Positions 1-8,056 of a stretch of DNA of 64,000 nucleotides are shown piece by piece. Under the pieces are notes generated by a model, which did no database searches, had not been told where the DNA came from, and saw only the letters and a program-made list of their open reading frames with translations. The translations under genes and the position numbers were made by a program. This DNA is from Anaerorhabdus sp036641015 (GTDB lineage Bacteria > Bacillota_I > Bacilli_A > Erysipelotrichales > Erysipelotrichaceae): NCBI RefSeq assembly GCF_036641015.1, contig NZ_JAVWFO010000002.1, forward strand, positions 15,534 to 79,533. Direction: 5' to 3'. The stretch's first letter is position 1, and every line of letters starts with the position of its first letter.

Positions 1-1
1 T

Positions 2-763
2 GTATCTCGTTACCATTTGCAAAATTATCGCCGTAAAAAATTTATTCTCGTTGACCATAGTGCAAGAAATCAAGCTATTAATAATATAGAAGAAGCAGAT
101 ATTCAAGAAATTATTGATCATCACCATATTGGTAATATTGAAACTGACCATCCTATTTATTATCGAAATCAACGATGTGGATGTACAGCAACGATTATTT
201 CGCAACTATATCAAGAAAATGGTGTTACTCCTGATGAACAGATGGCAGGGATATTATTAAGTGCTATTATTTCGGATACATTGCATTTCAAATCAGCTAC
301 AACTACTGAACTTGATAAAAAAACAGCGATGTGGTTAGCGGATTTAGCTCATATTGATGTTGATGTATATGCGATTGAAATGTTAAGTGCATCAGTGGCA
401 TTAATAGAAGCTACACCATCGCAAATACTTAACCGTGACTTAAAGAGTTATGATATAGGTAAATATAAGTTAGGTATTGGACAAACTAATTACCATAACA
501 TAGAAGATTTGCAAAAAATTCTTCCAGAATTCAGAAAAAATCTTGAATTAGAGGTACAAGAAAAGAAATTAGATTTGCTTGTAATGATGTTTACACATGT
601 TATGGCAGAGGGAACAATGTTCGTGTACAGCGGACCATTGTCTTATATTATGAGCAATGTCATGAATACTCAGTTTGATGAAACTTCAGGTTATGACCAT
701 GATATCATTTCTCGTAAACAACAACTTATGCCAAAATTATCTTCAATGTTAAAGAATATTTAG
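2..763 (+). CDS. Manganese-dependent inorganic pyrophosphatase (family II, DHH), C-terminal part
   Basis: This is the C-terminal portion of a family II inorganic pyrophosphatase, a cytoplasmic DHH-superfamily enzyme that hydrolyses pyrophosphate with Mn2+. The frame is open to the left edge: VSRYH precedes the TTG at 17, so that TTG is not a real start and the gene begins outside the window. Visible motifs are VDHSARNQA, the metal-binding DHHHIG motif and SDTLHFKSATT. The residues just before VDH (SRYHLQNYRRKK) resemble the CBS-domain-regulated subfamily more than the short PpaC type. That would predict CBS and DRTGG domains upstream, which is inference. A hairpin terminator follows the stop. 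Confidence 0.85.
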   Translation, partial: VSRYHLQNYRRKKFILVDHSARNQAINNIEEADIQEIIDHHHIGNIETDHPIYYRNQRCGCTATIISQLYQENGVTPDEQMAGILLSAIISDTLHFKSATTTELDKKTAMWLADLAHIDVDVYAIEMLSASVALIEATPSQILNRDLKSYDIGKYKLGIGQTNYHNIEDLQKILPEFRKNLELEVQEKKLDLLVMMFTHVMAEGTMFVYSGPLSYIMSNVMNTQFDETSGYDHDIISRKQQLMPKLSSMLKNI

Positions 764-769
764 TTGATG

Positions 770-799
770 AAATCTCACTTAAAAAAGGTGGGATTTTTT
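770..799 (+). terminator. Rho-independent terminator after the pyrophosphatase gene
   Basis: AAATCTCACTT pairs with AAGGTGGGATTT across an AAAA loop, with one bulged G and one G-U pair. A run of six T follows. It lies seven bases after the pyrophosphatase stop. Confidence 0.7.
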
Positions 800-836
800 A
801 TTTTGAAGCGAAATGTAACAACTTTCATTGAAAATA

Positions 837-867
837 ATGTAAAATTTACCAAAATTAATGTAAAATG
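837..867 (+). promoter_or_regulatory. Repeated ATGTAAAAT elements upstream of oppA
   Basis: ATGTAAAATTTACC (837-850) contains GTAAA and TTTAC half-sites around one base. ATGTAAAATG recurs at 858-867, just upstream of the oppA -35 box. A related perfect palindrome lies at 6692-6708. The position suits an operator for a regulator of peptide uptake, but I cannot name one. Confidence 0.3.
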
Positions 868-879
868 TTTCATTTTTTC

Positions 880-908
880 TTGACACTGGAAAAGCACAAG
901 GCTATACT
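880..908 (+). promoter_or_regulatory. Sigma-A-type promoter of the opp operon
   Basis: A perfect -35 TTGACA (880-885) is followed after 17 bases by the -10 TATACT (903-908). Transcription would start near 915, leaving a leader of about 25 bases with the strong Shine-Dalgarno GAGAGGGGG (922-930) before the oppA ATG at 939. Confidence 0.85.
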
Positions 909-938
909 TGGAACATATTTTGAGAGGGGGACTAAAAA

Positions 939-2579
939 ATGAAGAAACTCAAATTATTGATTGTTTCTACCCTGGTATTTGCTCTCGTTGCTGGATGTTC
1001 ATCAAAGCCGGCTACAGAAGGTGGTACTGAAGGTGGAAATACAGGTGGTACAGGAAATAACAAGATTGTCGTTGCTACGGATACAGATTTATCAACGATG
1101 GATCATCACATTGCTACTGATGGTACTTCCTTTATTGCACAAACTTTAGCATTTTCTGGTTTAACAGAATTAGATGAAAACAACATGGCAATCCCTGAGA
1201 TTGCTGAGACATGGGATATTAGTGAAGATGGTACAGTATATACTTTCCATTTGGCAGATGCTAAATGGTCAAATGGTACACCGCTTACTGCTAATGACTT
1301 TGTTTATGGATGGCAACGCTTAATTAATCAAGAAACAGCTAGTGAATATGCATTCATTCTTTCTACTATTACACTTAAGAATGCAGATGCTGTTGCAGCT
1401 GGTGAACTACCACTTGAGGAATTAGGTGTTAAAGCACTTGATGATAAAACTTTAGAAGTAACTTTGGATGCACCATGTGATTTCTTACTTGGTTTATTAG
1501 CATTCCCAAGTTTCTTCCCATTGAATCAAGAGTTCTATGAATCACAAGGTGATCAATATGCTACATCACCTGCTAACATGATTTACAATGGACCATTTGT
1601 TATGACTGATTGGACTGCAGGTAACAGTTATTCATTTGCAAAGAATAATGACTACTTCAAAGCAGATACTATTGAAGCTGAAGGAATCGATTTTAAATTT
1701 ATCCAAGATACTCAATCTGCAATGCTTGAATATCAAAGTGGAAACTTAGATGTTGTTAAATTAAATGGAGAACTTGTTGATGCGTATAAAGATCAAGAAG
1801 GATTTACAAACCGTTTACAAGGATATTTATGGTACTTATCACTTAATTTTGATGTACCTGAAATGCAAAACGCTAATTTAAGAAAAGCTATGATGTATGC
1901 AGTTGATCGTGAAACAATTGCTGCTAATGTATTAAAAGATGGATCAGTTGCTGCTGATGGAATTATTCCTATTCAATTAGCTACTGGACCTGATGGCACT
2001 GAGTTCCGTGATACTGCTGGTAAGATTACTTCTTATGATCCTGCTAAAGCATTAGAATACTATGAAAAAGCAAAAGCTGAATTAGGCAAAGATGCAGCAA
2101 TTACATTATTATTTGAAGATACAGAAGCAAGTAAATCAGTTGCTGAATATATTCAAAACAATTTAGAAACAAACTGTCCAGGTATTACAGTAACCCTTGA
2201 TAGTAAACCTAAAAAGACTCGTCTACAAATGATGCAAAATGGTGAATATCAAGTTGCACTACACCGTTGGGGACCTGACTATGCTGACCCTCAAACTTAT
2301 TTAGATTTATTCTTAGTTGGGGCATCAAATAACTATGGTAAATATGAAAGTCAAGCATATCAAGATTTAGTTCTTGAAGCTACACAAGGTGAATCTGCAA
2401 AGGATTCTCAAGCTCGTTGGGATTTACTAGTACAAGCAGAAAAAGTATTAGTAGGTGATGATGCTGGTGTAATTCCAGTTTACCAAAATGGTGGAGCAAT
2501 GATGATTAATCCAAACGTTACTGGAGTTGAATTCCATAGCGCTGGGGTTGATAGCTACCGTCATATGGCAAGAAAATAA
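939..2579 (+). CDS. oppA: Oligopeptide ABC transporter substrate-binding lipoprotein OppA
   Basis: The 546-residue product is the extracytoplasmic peptide-binding lipoprotein of an Opp importer (SBP_bac_5 family). It has a basic n-region, a hydrophobic segment and the lipobox LVAGC, which places the lipidated cysteine at residue 20. A Gly/Thr-rich linker and a full-length binding domain follow. Family features include DLSTMDHHIATDG near the start of the domain and the C-terminal block HRWGPDYADPQTYLD. The ATG at 939 follows GAGAGGGGG at good spacing. It is the first gene of oppABCDF, and a 12-bp hairpin separates it from oppB, which fits the usual excess of binding protein over membrane parts. 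The exact peptide preference cannot be read from sequence. Confidence 0.93.
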   Translation: MKKLKLLIVSTLVFALVAGCSSKPATEGGTEGGNTGGTGNNKIVVATDTDLSTMDHHIATDGTSFIAQTLAFSGLTELDENNMAIPEIAETWDISEDGTVYTFHLADAKWSNGTPLTANDFVYGWQRLINQETASEYAFILSTITLKNADAVAAGELPLEELGVKALDDKTLEVTLDAPCDFLLGLLAFPSFFPLNQEFYESQGDQYATSPANMIYNGPFVMTDWTAGNSYSFAKNNDYFKADTIEAEGIDFKFIQDTQSAMLEYQSGNLDVVKLNGELVDAYKDQEGFTNRLQGYLWYLSLNFDVPEMQNANLRKAMMYAVDRETIAANVLKDGSVAADGIIPIQLATGPDGTEFRDTAGKITSYDPAKALEYYEKAKAELGKDAAITLLFEDTEASKSVAEYIQNNLETNCPGITVTLDSKPKKTRLQMMQNGEYQVALHRWGPDYADPQTYLDLFLVGASNNYGKYESQAYQDLVLEATQGESAKDSQARWDLLVQAEKVLVGDDAGVIPVYQNGGAMMINPNVTGVEFHSAGVDSYRHMARK

Positions 2580-2588
2580 AGTTATGTA

Positions 2589-2616
2589 GAATAGAGCGAG
2601 GTTTCTCGCTCTATTC
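2589..2616 (+). terminator. Intercistronic hairpin between oppA and oppB (attenuator or mRNA stabiliser)
   Basis: GAATAGAGCGAG and CTCGCTCTATTC form a perfect 12-bp stem with a GTTT loop. Only ATTT follows, not a long T run, so it is a partial terminator or a 3'-end stabiliser rather than a full stop. This arrangement usually keeps oppA mRNA more abundant than the rest of the operon. Confidence 0.75.
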
Positions 2617-2643
2617 ATTTAAATTAAAGAAAGGGGCAGGGAT

Positions 2644-3579
2644 ATGAGTAAATATATATTAAAACGAGTATTAATAAGTTTAGCTACATTAATTGTTATA
2701 TTATTTGTACTGTTTTTGATGTTAGAATTCATGCCTGGATCACCTTTTAATGATGAAAAATTAACAGAAGCTCAACGTATTCTATTGAATGCAAAATATG
2801 GTTTAGACCAACCATTCTTTGTACGCTTCTTTAATTATGCAGGAAATATGTTAAAAGGAGATTTAGGAGTTTCATACGTTATTAATAAAAACTTTGCGGT
2901 AACTTCAATGGTAACAGATCGTTTATTTGTTACGATTAGAATAGGGTTACAAGCCATGATTCTTGGAAGTGTAATTGGATTGGTTCTAGGAATTATTGCT
3001 GCTTTAAAACACAATACATGGATAGACACCTTGTGTTCGGTAATATCAATTATAGGGGTAAGTGTTCCATCTTATGTATTTGCACTAGGATTAGCTTATT
3101 TTGTGGGATATAAAATGGGATTGTTCCCAATTTTATATAACCCTGCAATACCAGAACAATCGTCAGTATTGCCAACAATTGCATTATCATTGTTTACAAT
3201 AGCAAATGTTGCGCGTTTTACGCGATCTGAAATGATTGATGTATTAGGATCGGATTATATTCAATTAGCACAATCAAAAGGTATCAAAGAATGGAAATTA
3301 ATTATTAAACATGCTTTAAGAAATGCGCTTATTCCTATTATCACTGTTATGGGACCATTACTTGTAGGATTACTTACAGGTTCAATGGTTGTAGAAAAGA
3401 TATTTGGTATACCAGGACTTGGAAGTTTAATGGTGCTCGCTATTCAATATAATGATTACAATGTTGTTATTGCATGTGCTTTTATCTACTCAGCATTGTA
3501 TATATTCACAATGTTAATTGTTGATATTTTATATGGAGTAATAGATCCAAGAATTCGTGTAGCAAAGGAGGGATCATAG
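2644..3579 (+). CDS. oppB: Oligopeptide ABC transporter permease OppB
   Basis: This 311-residue inner-membrane permease forms the channel together with OppC. It starts MSKYILKRVLISLATL, the classical N-terminal transmembrane segment of DppB/OppB proteins, and its length is typical. The cytoplasmic EAA-type loop that contacts the ATPases is visible as DYIQLAQSKGIKEWKLIIKH. The C-terminal DPRIRV motif is also standard. The ATG at 2644 follows AAAGGGGCAGG. oppC begins one base after its stop, so the two are translationally coupled. Confidence 0.93.
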   Translation: MSKYILKRVLISLATLIVILFVLFLMLEFMPGSPFNDEKLTEAQRILLNAKYGLDQPFFVRFFNYAGNMLKGDLGVSYVINKNFAVTSMVTDRLFVTIRIGLQAMILGSVIGLVLGIIAALKHNTWIDTLCSVISIIGVSVPSYVFALGLAYFVGYKMGLFPILYNPAIPEQSSVLPTIALSLFTIANVARFTRSEMIDVLGSDYIQLAQSKGIKEWKLIIKHALRNALIPIITVMGPLLVGLLTGSMVVEKIFGIPGLGSLMVLAIQYNDYNVVIACAFIYSALYIFTMLIVDILYGVIDPRIRVAKEGS

Positions 3580-3580
3580 T

Positions 3581-4597
3581 ATGACTCAAATCAAAGATAT
3601 TGATTTTAAGGAAGATGATTTCACGTTTGCTCATGAGAGTAATGAAAAAATAATAGATAAAACTTATAATACATCATCATATGCAAAAGATGTATGGTCA
3701 CATTTTATTAAAAATAAAGGTGCAGTTATTGGTGGAATAATAATTATCTTAATAATTGTAATGGCAATTATTGGCCCTTATTTAAATGAACATACCTATA
3801 AATCAATTATTATTCAACATCAATCACTTACTCCAAGAATTCCATTTATAGAAAACTTTGGAATTTTTGATGGATCATTTCATGGCAAGAATATGTATAT
3901 CGAAAAAGGATTTCAAGATATATATTATTGGTTTGGTGCTGATACACAAGGACGCGATATCTTTACACGTGTGTGGGAAGGAACTCGTATCTCATTAATG
4001 ATTGCTGTTACAGCAGTATTTATTGATATATTTATTGGAATGGTTTATGGATTAATTTCAGGATATTTCGGTGGGAAAGTTGATATGGTTATGCAACGAT
4101 TTGCAGAAATATTAAATGGAATTCCAACACTTGTAGTTGTTACATTATTAGGACTTGTATTACCACAAGGTATTACCTCAATTATCTTCGCCTTAATGAT
4201 AACAGGGTGGATTGGAATGAGTCGAATTGCGCGTGCGCAAGTTCTTAAACTAAAAGAACAAGAATTTATATTAGCGTCTAAAACTTTAGGTGCTAAAAAC
4301 TTTGCGATTATATTCAAAGATATTTTACCTAATATATTTGGTCAAATTATTATTATGAGTATGTTCTCAATTCCCAATGCGATATTTACAGAAGCATTCT
4401 TATCATTCGTTGGTCTAGGAGTACCCGGACCTATGGCATCACTTGGATCATTAATAGCTGAGGGATATAAATCAATGACAATATATCCACATATGATGAT
4501 GAGTGCAATTGTTGTGTTAGCGTTATTGATGCTTAGTTTAAATTTATTTGCTGATGGGTTACGAGATGCATTTGACCCAAAAATGAAACAAATGTAG
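3581..4597 (+). CDS. oppC: Oligopeptide ABC transporter permease OppC
   Basis: This is the second permease of the Opp importer (338 residues). An acidic cytoplasmic N-terminal extension precedes the first membrane segment at about residues 48-68. A long extracytoplasmic loop at about residues 70-120 follows, as is normal for Gram-positive OppC. The ADTQGRD motif starts the transport domain and the EAA loop reads EQEFILASKTLGAKN. The ATG at 3581 has the Shine-Dalgarno AGGAGGG inside the end of oppB. It forms the heterodimeric pore with OppB, energised by OppD and OppF. Confidence 0.93.
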   Translation: MTQIKDIDFKEDDFTFAHESNEKIIDKTYNTSSYAKDVWSHFIKNKGAVIGGIIIILIIVMAIIGPYLNEHTYKSIIIQHQSLTPRIPFIENFGIFDGSFHGKNMYIEKGFQDIYYWFGADTQGRDIFTRVWEGTRISLMIAVTAVFIDIFIGMVYGLISGYFGGKVDMVMQRFAEILNGIPTLVVVTLLGLVLPQGITSIIFALMITGWIGMSRIARAQVLKLKEQEFILASKTLGAKNFAIIFKDILPNIFGQIIIMSMFSIPNAIFTEAFLSFVGLGVPGPMASLGSLIAEGYKSMTIYPHMMMSAIVVLALLMLSLNLFADGLRDAFDPKMKQM

Positions 4598-4608
4598 GAG
4601 GAATCGAT

Positions 4609-5703
4609 ATGACAGAGAAAAAGAATAAAAAAGATCGTGTATTATCGATTCGTGATTTAAGTATTTCGTTTGAAACAGGTTCAGGAGTAGTAAATGCTAT
4701 TCGTGGAGTTCGTTTAGATTTATTTCGAGGAGAAACGATTGCGATAGTAGGTGAATCTGGATCTGGTAAATCAGTAACTGTAAAAGCTATTATGGGTATT
4801 TTAAGTAGTAATGGTAAAGTTGATGAGGGATCAATCATCTTTAACTATAAAGATAAAGAAGGTAATGAAAAATCAGTAGACCTAGTACAAATGAGTCCAA
4901 AACAAATTCGTTACCAAATTTGCGGTAAAAAAATTGCAATGGTATTCCAAGATCCAATGACATCACTTGATCCAACTATGACTATTGGTAAACAAATCAT
5001 GGAAGGTATGATTGAACATGAAAAAATATCTAAAGAAGAAGCTAAAGATAGAGCTCTTAAACTACTAGAATATGTTGGAATCGAATCACCTGAGAAAAGA
5101 ATTAATCAATATCCACATCAATTATCAGGAGGTATGAGACAACGTGTTGTTATTGCTATTGCATTATCATGTAATCCAGATATCTTGATTTGTGATGAAC
5201 CAACAACAGCATTAGATGTTACTATTCAAGCAAAAATCTTAGAATTAATAAAAGCTGTACAAGCAGAAAAAAATATCTCGGTAATTTATATTACTCATGA
5301 TTTAGGGGTAGTAGCAAAAGTAGCGGATTATGTAGCTGTTATGTATGCAGGTAAGATTGTAGAAAAAGGAAATATTAATGAGGTTTTCTATGATCCACGT
5401 CATCCATATACATGGGGGCTATTAAGTAGTATGCCTGATATTGATACAGATAGCCATCGCTTATTTGCGATACCAGGAACACCACCCAATTTATTAGAAA
5501 AGATTAAAGGAGATGCATTTGCTCCTAGAAATCCATTTGCACTAAAAATAGATTTTGAAGAAGAACCTCCAATCTTTGATGTTGGTGGACAACACCGTGT
5601 ATGCAGTTGGCTGTGTGATCCAAGAGCACCTAAAGTTGAGATGCCTGAACAATTACGTATTAGAATTGAAAAAATGAAGAAGGAGGATTTAGCTAATGGA
5701 TAA
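4609..5703 (+). CDS. oppD: Oligopeptide ABC transporter ATP-binding protein OppD
   Basis: This 364-residue ABC ATPase is one of the two motor subunits of the importer. Walker A is GESGSGKS (residues 48-55), the signature is LSGGMRQR, Walker B is ILICDEPTTALD and the switch histidine is in THD. The C-terminal oligopeptide/dipeptide extension carries GDAFAPRNPFALKIDF and the WLCDPRAPKVE block typical of Gram-positive OppD. The start follows TAGGAGG. Its last codons overlap the start of oppF by eight bases. Confidence 0.94.
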   Translation: MTEKKNKKDRVLSIRDLSISFETGSGVVNAIRGVRLDLFRGETIAIVGESGSGKSVTVKAIMGILSSNGKVDEGSIIFNYKDKEGNEKSVDLVQMSPKQIRYQICGKKIAMVFQDPMTSLDPTMTIGKQIMEGMIEHEKISKEEAKDRALKLLEYVGIESPEKRINQYPHQLSGGMRQRVVIAIALSCNPDILICDEPTTALDVTIQAKILELIKAVQAEKNISVIYITHDLGVVAKVADYVAVMYAGKIVEKGNINEVFYDPRHPYTWGLLSSMPDIDTDSHRLFAIPGTPPNLLEKIKGDAFAPRNPFALKIDFEEEPPIFDVGGQHRVCSWLCDPRAPKVEMPEQLRIRIEKMKKEDLANG

Positions 5704-6622
5704 CATTACTCCTTTATTAGAGGTAAAGAATCTAAAACAATATTTCAAGATTAGTAGAAAATATACAACGAAAGCAGTAGATGGTATTAGTTTCTGTATT
5801 TATCCTGGAGAGACTTATGGACTAGTAGGTGAATCAGGATCAGGGAAGTCAACTACTGGCCGTTCGATTATCCGTTTGTATAATCCAACGGATGGTGAAG
5901 TAATATTCGATGGAAAGAAAATCAGTGGTAAATTAAGTAGTGATGAAGAGAAACATTTACGAATTAATATGCAAATGATTTTCCAAGATCCAATGGCATG
6001 CTTAAATCCTAGAAAAAAGGTAAAAGAAATAATAGCACAAGGCTTAGAGATTAATCATCTTTATAAAGATCAAAAAGATCTTAATGATAAAGTTGATGCA
6101 ATACTTGAACGTGTTGGATTATCAAAAGAACATGCTACTCGTTTCCCACATCAATTTTCAGGGGGTCAAAGACAACGTATAGGGATTGCACGTGCGTTAA
6201 TTATGAATCCTAAGTTAGTAATAGCAGATGAAGCTATATCAGCCCTAGATGTTTCTATACAAGCTCAAGTAGTTAATCTTATGAAAGATTTACAAGATGA
6301 GTTGGGTACAACATATTTGTTCATAGCCCATGATTTATCTATGGTTAAATACATTAGTGATCGTATAGGTGTTATGCATTTAGGTCACATTGTGGAGACA
6401 GGTACAACTGATGAAATATTTCAACATCCAATCCATCCGTATACTAAATCACTTTTATCAGCTATACCACATCCTAATCCAGTGGTGGAAAAGAAACGTG
6501 TTGCCATGGTCTATGATAAGGACAAAGAGGGAGTAGATTATACAAAAGGTAAGCTTTTTGAGCTCTCTAAAACACATTCTGTTTTAGCAACAGATGAAGA
6601 ATTTGCTCGTTGGAGTAAATAA
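5696..6622 (+). CDS. oppF: Oligopeptide ABC transporter ATP-binding protein OppF
   Basis: This is the second ATPase of the Opp importer (308 residues). Walker A is GESGSGKS (residues 45-52), the signature is FSGGQRQR and Walker B is LVIADEAISALD. The C-terminal HPYTKSLLSAIPHPNP is the usual oligo_HPY element. The ATG at 5696 lies inside the 3' end of oppD behind AGAAGGAGG, which is strong translational coupling. A 13-bp hairpin ends the operon. Confidence 0.94.
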   Translation: MDNITPLLEVKNLKQYFKISRKYTTKAVDGISFCIYPGETYGLVGESGSGKSTTGRSIIRLYNPTDGEVIFDGKKISGKLSSDEEKHLRINMQMIFQDPMACLNPRKKVKEIIAQGLEINHLYKDQKDLNDKVDAILERVGLSKEHATRFPHQFSGGQRQRIGIARALIMNPKLVIADEAISALDVSIQAQVVNLMKDLQDELGTTYLFIAHDLSMVKYISDRIGVMHLGHIVETGTTDEIFQHPIHPYTKSLLSAIPHPNPVVEKKRVAMVYDKDKEGVDYTKGKLFELSKTHSVLATDEEFARWSK

Positions 6623-6625
6623 AGC

Positions 6626-6657
6626 ATAAAACACATGCGGTCTAGCGTGTGTTTTAT
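6626..6657 (+). terminator. Terminator of the opp operon
   Basis: ATAAAACACATGC pairs with GCGTGTGTTTTAT (one T-G pair) to give a 13-bp stem with a six-base loop, directly after the oppF stop. Confidence 0.8.
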
Positions 6658-6691
6658 TATGATTATTTTTGAAAATATATGATCAAAAATT

Positions 6692-6708
6692 ATGTAAAAA
6701 ATTTACAT
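6692..6708. repeat. Palindrome ATGTAAA-AAA-TTTACAT
   Basis: Two 7-bp arms in perfect inverted repeat are separated by three bases. The element lies between the opp terminator and the promoter of the B12-controlled operon, and resembles the half-sites at 837-850 upstream of oppA. It could be a dimeric repressor operator. A weak second hairpin (GCCT...AGGC then TTTTT) follows at 6711-6730. Confidence 0.4.
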
Positions 6709-6763
6709 TTGCCTATATAAAAGGCTTTTTAGGTTGTGCAAAAAATAACTTGAGCATTACCTC

Positions 6764-6791
6764 TTATCAACTGAAAAAACTGTGCTATAAT
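6764..6791 (+). promoter_or_regulatory. Promoter of the B12-riboswitch operon
   Basis: A perfect -10 TATAAT (6786-6791) carries the extended TGC directly upstream. A partial -35 TTATCA (6764-6769) lies 16 bases away. The predicted start near 6798 coincides with the 5' edge of the cobalamin riboswitch, which supports the assignment. Confidence 0.75.
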
Positions 6792-6800
6792 GACACTAAC

Positions 6801-6960
6801 AATTAGGTGAAATGTTATAACTTAATAGGGAATAGAGTAAATCTCTAGCTGCCCCAGCAACCGTGATGTGGACAAGATTTTCAATTAACCACTGTGCTTT
6901 ATTGCATGGGAAGGGAAAATCGAGGATGATACTAAGCCGGTAGACCTGCCTATTGTTGTG
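6801..6960 (+). promoter_or_regulatory. Cobalamin (adenosylcobalamin-type) riboswitch 1
   Basis: The canonical conserved blocks appear in order: AGGGAATAGAG near 6827, GCTGCCCCAGCAACCGTGATG (6848-6868) in two blocks, CCACTGTG (6889-6896), ATGGGAAGGG (6906-6915) and the B12 box AAGCCGGTAGACCTGCC (6934-6950). AATAGG (6824-6829) can pair with CCTATT (6949-6954) to close the outer helix. The aptamer sits between a promoter and a terminator-like hairpin, so it should switch off the downstream operon when cobalamin is bound. Confidence 0.9.
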
Positions 6961-7027
6961 TTACGAATCTTCTGGGTGAAAGATGTCGACGGTTTAAACA
7001 TGACAATGTTTATATACCTTCAAATCG

Positions 7028-7051
7028 CTCATTTTAGAAGAATGAGTTTTT
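7028..7051 (+). terminator. Terminator hairpin, probable expression platform of riboswitch 1
   Basis: CTCATT (7028-7033) pairs with AATGAG (7041-7046), followed by TTTTT. TCTTCT at 6968-6973 could pair with AGAAGA at 7036-7041 and disrupt this stem, so an antiterminator alternative exists. The pairing choice is inferred. Confidence 0.55.
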
Positions 7052-7068
7052 ATTTGGAAGGGGGAAAT

Positions 7069-7569
7069 ATGATGGATAAACGTGCTTGTGCGTATTCGTT
7101 TTTGTATGAGAGTTCATCTCTATGTGATTATGAAATTGCTACTGATGAATTAGCATCACAAACAGGTTTAGCAATGCATTATGTAAAACATTCAGATTTG
7201 AGTAAGTTGGTAGAACTTATTTATCATGCGAATGGTTCAATGCGTGCTAAAGTAGCGATAACGGATGAGGATATTCGATATCTTTCAAGGCTCTATGATG
7301 AATATGTAGAGATGGTTGGTGATCTTAAATATTTTGTTATACCAGAAGGATGTTTAGGAGCATGTCACCTACATTGTTTGCGTAGTAAAACAAAATCAAT
7401 TATTCGACTTATTCATAAAATTGATCAAGAACCTAATAGAGAAAAAAGACAAATCCTTCATGATTTCTTCAATATGCTTTCAAATATATTCTTTTATATG
7501 GCATTGGTTGAAAATAAAAACGAACAAATAAATGAAATTAAATTTGTTTCGAAAAGTTATGACTGTTAA
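7069..7569 (+). CDS. Putative corrinoid adenosyltransferase-like protein (PduO/EutT-like)
   Basis: This 166-residue protein probably belongs to the ATP:cob(I)alamin adenosyltransferase group. The C-terminal half has FVIPEGCLGACHLHCLRSKT, which parallels the family pattern of a PGG turn followed by an LH...R helix and further basic residues. The N-terminal half has CDYEIATDELAS, which resembles the start of these helical bundles. The usual ATP-binding N-terminal lysine/serine loop is not obvious, so the assignment is tentative. The ATG at 7069 follows GGAAGGGGG; the frame is open further upstream but that part lies inside the riboswitch. Position directly behind a cobalamin riboswitch supports a corrinoid role. 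Confidence 0.5.
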   Translation: MMDKRACAYSFLYESSSLCDYEIATDELASQTGLAMHYVKHSDLSKLVELIYHANGSMRAKVAITDEDIRYLSRLYDEYVEMVGDLKYFVIPEGCLGACHLHCLRSKTKSIIRLIHKIDQEPNREKRQILHDFFNMLSNIFFYMALVENKNEQINEIKFVSKSYDC

Positions 7570-8056
7570 AACATTGACAAAGATTGCGATAATGGCAAGT
7601 ATCCAAAGTGCAATCTTTACGATATTTTCACAAATATTGTACTTAGAAGGAATCACGTTTACAGTTTGTTTGTTTGCTTGTTCGTTTAAAAAGAATGAAG
7701 CCGTATTAGCGTCATTTATCTTTGGGATGGTAAATATGTTGATACAGGGAATAACTATATGGTCCATGATGTATGTCGTTATATATCCACTATATAGCTT
7801 AATTGTTTCAACTCTTAAACCATTATTATTGAAGAACTTAGGATACATGGTCTTTGTATGTGGATTGTTATCATTTGCTACAGGACAATTATTAGATTTA
7901 CCATTTATCTTATTTTCTAAGGAAGTTACAATCTTTTATATTTTATTAGGATTGAAAACTTCAATAATACAAGGGTGTTTAAGTGCGACGATGTGTTTAT
8001 TGATTTTTGAACCATGTCTTAAAGTATTAAATAAAATTGAGGGAGAATACGCATGA
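7559..8056 (+). CDS. ECF-type transporter S component, probable cobalamin/corrinoid uptake
   Basis: The 165-residue protein has about five to six hydrophobic segments, starts with MTVKTLTKIAIMASIQSAIF and matches the size and layout of ECF transporter substrate-specific components. No A or T component is encoded nearby, so it would use a shared energising module encoded elsewhere (group II ECF). Substrate is inferred from the riboswitch and neighbours to be cobalamin or a precursor. The ATG at 7559 overlaps the end of the previous gene by 11 bases; an alternative ATG at 7532 is possible and neither has a good Shine-Dalgarno sequence, consistent with translational coupling. Confidence 0.75.
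   Translation: MTVKTLTKIAIMASIQSAIFTIFSQILYLEGITFTVCLFACSFKKNEAVLASFIFGMVNMLIQGITIWSMMYVVIYPLYSLIVSTLKPLLLKNLGYMVFVCGLLSFATGQLLDLPFILFSKEVTIFYILLGLKTSIIQGCLSATMCLLIFEPCLKVLNKIEGEYA

Noticed and set aside
6958..7068. TTG start for the adenosyltransferase-like gene at 6958
   Set aside because: It falls at the end of the riboswitch and includes the terminator hairpin; ATG 7069 has GGAAGGGGG.
7081..7569. Recoding of TGA as tryptophan, considered because of mollicute-like features
   Set aside because: TGA ends several genes here, for example at 38598 and 15291, and TGG serves for tryptophan.
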